Source: Sabethes cyaneus (lineage: Eukaryota > Arthropoda > Insecta > Diptera > Culicidae). From it: a stretch of 64,000 nt of DNA. The stretch lies in the NCBI RefSeq assembly GCF_943734655.1, contig NC_071355.1, positions 239,971,027 to 240,035,026 of the forward strand, read 5' to 3'. The first letter of the stretch is position 1; every line of letters starts with the position of its first letter. The notes beneath the pieces are model-generated. The model saw nothing but the letters and a program-made list of their open reading frames with translations, was not told the origin of the DNA and did no database searches. Below are positions 56,527 through 64,000 of this stretch, piece after piece. A program made the position numbers and the translations under genes.

Positions 56527-57380
56527 AAGTTTGGAGTCGAGTAAGATGCCGAGGTCGCTAACTTGCTCTACCCTCCGGAGAGTATTTCCATTTATATTGT
56601 AGTCAAAGATGATAGGGTTTTAAGTGCGAGGAAACGTTATTACCTCACATTTATTCACCTCACCTCACAATCTTTGGAGCCGACGACAGTCGTCGATGGA
56701 GCGCATGGTAAGAAACAGTTTAAGAGCGTCAGCGTAGATAAATGCGCATCCTGTTTCTAAGAGCATAACTACATCGTTAAAAAACAATATGAACAGCAAG
56801 GGTCCCATATTGCTTCCTTGAGGCCTTATTTGTAAACACAGCTGAAACAGTAGATTCTAACTTGACTTGCAAGACTATCGCGTAAATATGATTCAAGCCA
56901 AGCCAACAGCTGCTCTGAGGCTCCCAAACGATGCAATTTCCGTAGAAGGATGCGATGATCGATCCGGTCGAATGCAGCTTTTATGTCAGTGTAAACTGCG
57001 TCGACTTATGCTTTTTCTTTCGTTGCGTGATGCAGAAGGAGGTAAAGTCGAGCAGGTTGGTGGAAACCGATCGGCCAGGCATGAACCCGTGCTGGTGGGC
57101 TGGTATATAATTTTTGGTACGGTTAAGCATGGCTGTGCCCACAATAATTTCAAAAAGTTTGGAAGCTGCAAACAAGCTGGTAATTCCTCTGTAGTTCCTA
57201 ACATTCCGCCGATCGCTACTCTTATGAACGGGAACAGAACAGTAATGTCAACAGAAAGTAATGGTGCAACGCACTCGTCAACGGATACAACGTGGTCAGC
57301 AGAATAAAAAACTAAATCAAGCACCCTTCCAAGATGATCACGTTTCAAGTTGGCTTGTTGGAAGTTGAGGAAATCCATCC
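56527..57380 (-). pseudogene. CR1-like reverse transcriptase
   Basis: Motifs on the minus strand include AASKLFEIIV, HQHGFMPGRSVSTNLLDFTS, DIKAAFDRIDHRILLRKLHR and the YADD box. Here the box reads YADA at about 56725-56736, so the second catalytic aspartate is lost. Many stops follow the catalytic box, and several frameshifts disrupt the GVPQGSNLGPLLF region. The enzyme is dead. Confidence 0.82.
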
Positions 57381-57427
57381 CGTCAACTAAAATTGCACTC
57401 GGAGGGGGTAGCTGCGATGTACTAGTG

Positions 57428-58033
57428 TCAAGTCGTCATTGTATTCCCAAACAATGCGTGGTTGATTATAATCACCGCAAATGAGTATAGCATCAGTTGA
57501 GGGGTTTTTTCGCACAATTCACGAATAGAAGAAACGTGCGATTCAATAAGAACAGGATCCTGGCTTTTGTCGGGAGGAATGTACACAGCACCAAATAAAA
57601 TTTTCAACCCATGAATATTCGCGGTAATACAGACTTGCTCTAACCTACTTGCAGGTGATGACGTGAGGGCAACGCAAGGGTATTGCTGGGCGACAGCGAT
57701 CAATACACCTCCAAAGCTCCGCTTATCACTATTACGGGACGAATGGTCGCAGCGAAAAACGTTGAACCTTTCGCCGAACAGCTGCACAGAATTAATGGAG
57801 TCGTTGAGTCTGGTTTCCGTCAATATGATGACATCAAAACAACAATCACGAGAAGCCAAGAAGATATCGTCCACTTTCGTCCTCAATCCCCTGACGTTCT
57901 GATAATAGACGACAATATCGTTGGAATACGTGTCACAGTACTGTAAAATAGAATTACTGTACACAGCGGGAAAGTTATTTGTACTATACGGATACTCACC
58001 TTTGGCGGGAACCCGAAGGTTCCCACCGTCCAC
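57428..58033 (-). pseudogene. CR1-like AP-type endonuclease
   Basis: A 201-codon minus-strand frame includes IVVYYQNVRGLRTKVDDIFL, DVIILTETRLNDSINSVQLF and FGGVLIAVAQQYP, then ITANIHGLKILFGAVYIPPD. These are conserved parts of the N-terminal endonuclease of CR1/Jockey-type elements (NVRGLRTK, TET.L, GGVLIAV). A shift near the end, where GD.N is expected, removes the last part. The mature frame begins with ANRE-type leader sequence whose start I cannot decide. Confidence 0.82.
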
Positions 58034-58050
58034 CGAACATCGCGTTGTAT

Positions 58051-58373
58051 TTAAGTCATTGCAACAGCATCCTCCATTCGTGAAGCAACAGGTTCCAGGC
58101 GCGAGTTCAAGTTTTTAGACTGATCAATAAACTCACGGAACAGTAAACCAGCAGGCCATGATGAAGGATTCAGAGCAGCGTCCCGTGTATCAGGATCGAG
58201 TCCAATTTTGAAAGAAACAAACGACAAAGTCGACACATCTTTTCCTTTGGGAACTAAGCGAACAACGTTAATTGGCTCGGCAATGTTCAGGCAGCGCGAT
58301 ACGATCGTCTTTAGGTCATCACTCGATATCAGTGGATTTAATTTTGACAAATGAAATGAATGTTTCCACATCA
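58051..58373 (-). pseudogene. CR1-like ORF1 C-terminal end
   Basis: The minus-strand frame has SKLNPLISSDDLKTIVSRCL, NVVRLVPKGKDVSTLSFVSF and ALNPSSWPAGLLFREF, the end of a nucleic-acid-binding ORF1 protein of CR1/L2-type elements. The upstream half is missing through 5' truncation at about 58373. Confidence 0.7.
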
Positions 58374-58430
58374 CCGCGGACTCCAAGCGCGTCTGCGATG
58401 GATCGTTCTACCAACGTCTCTCGGGTTTAT
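58374..58430 (-). pseudogene. BEL-like protease sliver on the far side
   Basis: The minus strand encodes ETLVERSIADALGVRGDV, similar to the segment after the active site in BEL/Pao proteases (SS.TLVE..LA..LGV.G). It would join to LHLHRTGGINKK at 55878 if the CR1 element were removed. Only about 19 codons are visible, so the call is tentative. Confidence 0.4.
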
Positions 58431-58619
58431 TTTTCGTATTTCAATTGATTTCCGCGATCAATACTGTTGACCCTCTTTAATTTTGATCGAAGCCAGTAAG
58501 TTTACGTTGTTCGATTCAATCGGAATACCGGCCGACACGGAATTATAGCTCCGCACCGACAATATTATTAAATAGCTGAATCGGTAAGAGAGAGCTCTCC
58601 ATTGCCCATCCCCCTTTTT

Positions 58620-58720
58620 TGTTTGATTTTTTAGTCACTTTAACCAGCTTGGGACTTCTGCGAGGTTAGGAATTGAACCCGAGTCTTCGGCGTGAGAGGC
58701 ATGAATGGACTTTTTCCTTC
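58620..58720 (-). mobile_element. SINE fragment with box B
   Basis: On the minus strand CTCACGCCGAAGACTC is followed by GGGTTCAATTCC (58668-58679), a good polymerase III box B. Then CCTCGCAGAAGTCCCAAGC and an A-rich tail follow. Box A is not clear. It looks like the 3' part of a tRNA-derived SINE unrelated to the Val-like family. Confidence 0.45.
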
Positions 58721-61129
58721 ATTTACACACTTATAACAATCCATCGCCGAACTTCTTTTAGTTCGTTTTTCATTTTAAATTTAAAACACACAAAAAATGG
58801 AAAAGGGTATAAAATTTCTATTTGAATCAATAAACTGGCGTCTGCCATTTGCTTTTCGAAGATTTTTTCACGCAAATGCTAGACCCAGTGTCGCCAATTT
58901 CAACAGCTTTTGCACTACTGAAACTTTCTTTTGCCGGTTGACAGAAAATCTGAACAGCCTGGATCCAACCAAATGCCAACTCAGACTTTTGTAATGACTA
59001 ACAATCCCGTTCAACCAGAATAGAACGGTAATTTGAAAATACGCGTACAATAAACGTATGTTAACAGTAATGGAGTTTTCTAATTCTCTGCGGTTCTAAA
59101 CAGCAAACGACGCAGGAAAAGCATTTACACTTCCGTTTTTTATTTGTTTATTTTTCCATTCCCTTTTTTTTTTGTTATACCTGTCATACCCGGGTTGGGC
59201 CCGGTGTTACCTAAGCAATTATTGACATTTCATTAGAAAGTTGTTCCCTGTTCTATGAAGTACCCGTCGCGTCGCGCCCACGCACACACTCCGGTTTGGG
59301 TTCGCTCCACACCAGCAGCAGTTTGCCTTCAAGAAAACAGACGTTCTTCAGTCGATGTTGCTGCTGCTGCTGCCATTACGAGAAACAGAGTGCGAAACGT
59401 TTGATGTGGAATTTCTTGGAGCACCCAAATTGAGCCGAGTCGAGCCGAGCAGGGGCTGGCAGAACTCTGAGAAATAACAAACACGCTTGGTATGAAAACT
59501 CATTTTAGCTTCATTGGATCATTACGGTTTGTTGGCTAGTGATGGTGGTGGTAGTTGTTGTTGTTATTATTCGAGGTAATGCATCTCATTTCAGCATCTG
59601 TATCGTGATTAGGAAGGAAGGAAGGAAGACAGGAAGGCGCCGGCCGGCCGCGTTTTGGCAGTTACTTACCGAAGTTTGGGTGGAATACGCAGATGAAGAG
59701 AATCTTCGAATTAGTTTGTTGACTCAGGGTAAATTAAAATTAATGGAGAAAGTTGGCATTTAGGTGACGATAATTAGAATAAATGGCTGTGGTTAGGCTG
59801 TGTTTTCGAGGCAGTTGTAATTCTGGAAAAGTAAATCATTCTTCGCTTTCATTACATTATTCCGGGAGAGGTGGTTCAATAGCAGCGAAACTTTTCCCGG
59901 TAATTCTTCAAGAGCAAAATCAATTAGGACAAGTGAAGCAGCGGTTCGTAATGTAAACGGAAAGATGTAATGAAACGGCGTTATTAGATGAAAGAATAAC
60001 ATAATCGGATGGAATGTCAGGATCAAAGAAAGTTCGCCCGGCACATTGTACCTCGGTGAAAAAACTCGGTGAGTCCCCGATTGAGCGGAACGTTTATTCG
60101 ACATAACACGACACACGATACCGGAAGTGGTGGCCAAGTTCGAGGTACGATTACATCATCCATAAATCTTCTCTATTGCCAGCTTTCCCGGTGTGCCGTA
60201 TAACGACTTCCCTCGGGAAAGCTGGCGGCTGATGAAACTGAACGGACGGAAGCAAAAGTACGGTCACATAAATAAAGTGGTATTATATTACGCACTTTTC
60301 CGTGACACACTTGGCAACTTTTTTTTTATTTCGTCCGCCCTGCGTGGCAGGGAAGAAAGTATTTTCTACTAGGTACACGTTGCTGCGTTGTTGATGTCAC
60401 CGTGGCGGTAGTCACCGACCTAGACGTTGCGTTTGCGTTGTGCTGTGGAAGGAGAGCAACTTTTCTAACATCCAGTCTGTCTGCGAGGGGTGAGGGTTTT
60501 CTTCTAGATGGCAAAACACCTGTAGAATTCACGCAGATTTGTGCGGTAATGATGCGGATCCAATTAGACATTGATTTGGCAAGCTCGGGAAAATTGAATC
60601 CGGAGGTAATTGGTTGTGATTTAATTTAATTCGGTGACAACTTATTGTTGAACTCTTTCCGGTTTGTGTTCAGTGGATAAAAGTCGATAATAGTTGGAGC
60701 TGACATGTAAAAGCATTATAGTTTGAAGAATCATCAATATATCTGTCTATCGAATTATTGATAGTTGTCAACTCATATTCAATATTTAACATCAAACTTA
60801 AATATCTCACCGTTTTCTATTTCCTGAAGTTTGCTTTCTATAGTTTATAGTTTCGATACGTTGTGTATCCAAATCGGTGCAAGTATTATCTGAAACACCC
60901 TAGGCTAGACAGAAACGGGATCAAGTGGAGGCCGTCTTCTTTATATTTCCTATTTAACGGGGTCGATCGATCCGGTACGAGTGCGGCTGAAAATCAAAAA
61001 AAAAGATCCGGTACGAGTCGATGTGGCGCTTCCCATTTCCTCTCGTATTTTACACCCGCAACAGTAGTTTGTCTTCCACTACCAGTATCCAGTAGTTTGG
61101 GAATCAGACCAGCAATAACTATTCGACAT
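58721..61129. other. TE-poor stretch without recognised genes
   Basis: No transposon motif was found. Simple repeats (GTTGTT at 59553-59565, GAAG at 59611-59630) and short frames without domains are present. A hairpin lies at 60179-60225 (listed separately). Confidence 0.4.
60179..60225. repeat. Strong short hairpin in TE-poor DNA
   Basis: CCAGCTTTCCCGG pairs with TCGGGAAAGCTGG (12 of 13 bases) across a 21-base loop. No repeat family or terminator context is evident. Confidence 0.6.
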
Positions 61130-61420
61130 GATTGTAGTTACCACACTGATTGCCCTCGGCACTTTCTCACAAACGATTCAACCGACCGTCCGAGTACAAA
61201 ACAGTCTGTCTTCTCGGCGGTAGAAACAAAGAGAGCAGTCATACAAAAATAATATCGTCGCATAGGAAGTGTGTGGTGCGTGTACGCGAAATGATACAAT
61301 TAGGAGAATAAAACAAAATTAGATATTAGACAACCTAACATAACGGGCGGCAATAGTTTAGTGAGTAAAACATTCGGGTAACAATCGAAAGAGCGTGGGT
61401 GCAAGCCCCACCTGCCATTG
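61130..61420 (+). mobile_element. tRNA-like TIR element, copy D (right end lost)
   Basis: Shared blocks with the other copies include CTGTCTTCTCGGCGGTAGAA, GCAGTCATACAAAAATAAT and ACAAAATTAGATATTAGACA. It ends with a good cloverleaf at 61347-61418 and then runs straight into the R1-like fragment, so the right inverted repeat is absent. Confidence 0.68.
61347..61418 (+). other. tRNA-like cloverleaf in copy D
   Basis: The D stem GTTT/AAAC, the anticodon stem TTCGG/TCGAA (one mismatch) with loop GTAACAA (anticodon AAC, U33 kept) and the perfect T stem GTGGG/CCCAC with loop TGCAAGC are seen. The acceptor pairs at five of seven positions, counting one wobble. AAC is the valine anticodon also carried by the SINE family here, which hints at a tRNA-Val origin. 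Confidence 0.55.
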
Positions 61421-61424
61421 TCTG

Positions 61425-62470
61425 TTATTACTCCCAGGTGCTTGGGTCCACGCGTTGAGGTAAGAATGTGCTCTCCGACGGTCTGATGACTGCCCGCTGT
61501 ACCGCTTTGCAGTTACTGACCAGCAGGACGTTCGTTTCATGGTGGGCTATTTGCAGCTTGACTCGATGCATCCTATTTTTAATCATTCCAATCGCTTCGG
61601 TCTCCTGCATTTCCACCAGCACCAGTGTTTCACTTGTCATGACATAATCAGCAAAACCGACGATTACTACGCCTCTGGGCAGCTTTAGAGTAGTAAACCG
61701 TTGTATATGCCGTTCCAAAGCATCGGGCCGAAGATGAAGCTTTGCGGAACTTTCACGGTAACGTTCATCATCTTGGATCCCTCAGCGGTTTCGTAAACAA
61801 GCGGACGGTTCTGAAAGTACCTTCTCAAAATTCTGCAGATATTCCGGGACATGCATTCTATCCAGCGAGCTGGCGATGGCCCTCAACTGACACTATTATA
61901 AGCGATAACTCAGGATAACTTCTTCGTTTCTGTTTAGACAACTACTCAGCTCGTTCGACTACCGCCCGAATAGCATCCACCGTGGACTTCCGAAACCCGA
62001 ACTGCAACTTCGACAGGCAATGTTCACCATGTTCGTCAGCTTGTTCAGGATAATCCCCTCCAGGAGTTGGTTTTCCTGGTTTCGACAAAAGCACCAGCTT
62101 CTGGTTCCTTCACCTATCCGGGAACTACCAACTTCCAGATATTTCTACAGCACTGTCCTGAACATGTCTGGGAATGCTCGCATCGCTACCTTTATGGTCA
62201 CATTACGGGTTCCATCCGGACCGGACGCCTTCTCGATCCTCATTCGTTTAGTTACTGCTAGTAGCTCATCGTTAGAGACTTGCAAACCATCAGCATTGTC
62301 CCTCTCTTCTGCACCACAAGGGTGTAGGTGGCCACATCGTAGGGTCGTGTGTCGGAAAAGGTCCCTCCACGATAGCCTTCAGCTTATCCGGGTGCAACTC
62401 CTTTGAGCTTCTCCATCAGAATGCGGTACGCATTACCCCAGGGGTTGACGTCAGCTTCTCGGCACAGCTC
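61425..62470 (-). pseudogene. R1-like reverse transcriptase
   Basis: Minus-strand blocks include VTKRMRIEKASGPDGTRNVT, an LLEGIILNKLTN-like segment, LKLPRGVVIVGFADYVM and NRMHRVKLQIAHHETNVLLV, SNCKAVQRAVIR. These follow the order of R1-type elements (KA.GPDG, ...LLE.I.L.RL, GFADD, VKLQIAH.KTEVLLVS). The catalytic FADD reads FADY at about 61644-61655, so the second aspartate is lost. Multiple stops confirm a dead copy. Confidence 0.78.
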
Positions 62471-63165
62471 CTAGAGGTAGTTTTGTTTCCTGAGCTTTAT
62501 CTCATGTTCCAATGGAACCATGACTACTCTGAACACATACGGTTGATACGGTCTTCTCGTGCTGCTGCAGTGGTTCTCTGTATACGTCAGTTTCTGAGAC
62601 AAAGCGCGAGGAGCTCTCCTTACCAACATATCCGTCGATTTGATCGCATTCAAGACCGATCGTCCGCCGTCCACCTGGAGTGCCTCGACGAAGGCCGTCG
62701 TCTTCCACTTCCGCACGCAGGTTATAGCTCTTATGTTGTATTTAATCTTCTGGCAATCACTCTGGGTATACCCTTGGCAGACCCTCCAATTCATGTTCTG
62801 CATCAGAGATCTGCCAAAAGGAAAATCAATGATAGATTCGCGACCGTATTTACGAAAAGTACCTACTAACGGTATCTTCGTTAAACAGTGCAACTTCCAG
62901 ATTAGCCAAGGCTTCCAACAGACTGCAGCGTTTGGCATTAGTACATCGTTGAAGTCCCCGGCAATGATGATCGACCTTCACCCGATGAGTCTCTTGATCA
63001 GCGCGTCCAGCATCTGGTAGAACTGATCTTTGGTCCATCTTGGGGGTGCAAAACAGCTGCATACGAAGATACTTTGTTATTTTTGACAATCACGAAACCT
63101 TCGTACGAACTGGAAACGACTTCCTCGATGGCGAACGTTTGAACGCATTGGGCAGTCTATTGCAG
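62471..63165 (-). pseudogene. R1-like endonuclease domain
   Basis: Minus-strand blocks are an LFCTPKMDQRSVLPDA-like stretch corresponding to SCYAPPRW, SLLEALANLEVALFNEDTVS, SLMQNMNWRVCQGYTQSDCQ and KIKYNIR. In active R1-type endonucleases the last block has SDH, where the histidine is catalytic. Here it is SDC at about 62755. The domain is also split by frameshifts. Orientation and order agree with the reverse transcriptase to its left, so both belong to one element. Confidence 0.78.
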
Positions 63166-63249
63166 CCATTTATGCATTATCAGTTATCCATTTACCGTTT
63201 CCGGGAAGAATTCGGCACAGCTTTGCAATTAATGCGACGATTATTCAAT

Positions 63250-64000
<751 letters not shown>

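Larger units (their letters stand above)
55877..58373 (-). mobile_element. CR1-like non-LTR element, 5'-truncated, inside BEL
   Basis: The minus-strand order is ORF1 remainder (58373-58051), endonuclease (58033-57428), reverse transcriptase (57380-56700), C-terminal part (56526-55947) and a (TAAA)n tail at 55879-55895. The tail lies directly against the BEL protease frame at 55878, and BEL-like protease sequence reappears at 58374-58430. The element is therefore a 5'-truncated insertion in BEL. The CR1 assignment is by motif memory; the Jockey clade is the nearest alternative. Confidence 0.78.

Overview
This 64 kb window is eukaryotic. It most resembles a repeat-dense intergenic or intronic region of a dipteran insect genome, probably a mosquito. 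That assignment is an inference from the mix of degraded RTE-like, R1-like and CR1-like non-LTR retrotransposons, BEL/Pao LTR elements, tRNA-derived SINE-like copies and many fold-back MITEs. I found no convincing host protein-coding gene, no operon, no CRISPR array and no intact canonical tRNA or rRNA gene. Nearly every long reading frame is a decayed transposon ORF or a by-product of a tandem repeat whose unit is a multiple of three.

Layout. 1-4.4 kb: a three-copy inverted-repeat complex carrying a near-perfect 392 bp palindromic hAT-type insertion with an 8 bp target-site duplication (TSD), then a BEL/Pao integrase fragment. 5.06-8.5 kb: one decayed RTE-like element on the minus strand, interrupted by other insertions, including an element with long terminal inverted repeats (TIRs) that contains a tRNA-like cloverleaf. 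10.8-13.1 kb: a reverse-transcriptase scrap running into a pure 1.7 kb (AACCAG)n array, then a fold-back. 14.4-19.5 kb: several MITEs, one split by a 1.5 kb hAT-like element, plus RTE scraps and a direct-repeat/minisatellite cassette. 19.9-23.6 kb: a TE-poor stretch. 23.6-28 kb: a TA-flanked element with six subterminal motifs, an RTE scrap, a palindrome with two hammerhead-like hairpins, and a 21 bp minisatellite organised into 231 bp higher-order units. 28.5-29.2 kb: CT microsatellite, tRNA-like element and SINE. 29.2-33 kb: TE-poor. 33-36.7 kb: a pyrimidine-rich degenerate satellite that changes abruptly into a 2.76 kb (GGGACT)n array. 36.9-38.2 kb: a minus-strand SINE and the best-preserved copy of the tRNA-like TIR element. 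41-47.7 kb: a mosaic of degenerate short-motif satellites, broken by an RTE 3' end and by a retroposed element with a 23 bp TSD. 50.4-58.7 kb: BEL/Pao fragments, one of them split by a 5'-truncated CR1-like element. 61.1-63.2 kb: a fourth tRNA-like element copy abutting an R1-like fragment. 63.25-64 kb: a CTGT array that runs off the window.

The parts do not act together as a pathway. They record repeated insertion: at least four nested or split insertion events can be read directly from the sequence, and three (hAT in a repeat, hAT in a MITE, the GATTA-tailed retroposon) have recognisable TSDs. The least ordinary items are a family that combines long inverted repeats with tRNA cloverleaves, hammerhead-like hairpins in two unrelated repeats, the two kilobase-scale pure hexamer arrays, and the 231 bp higher-order minisatellite. 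Family names come from recognising protein motifs by eye and need database confirmation.
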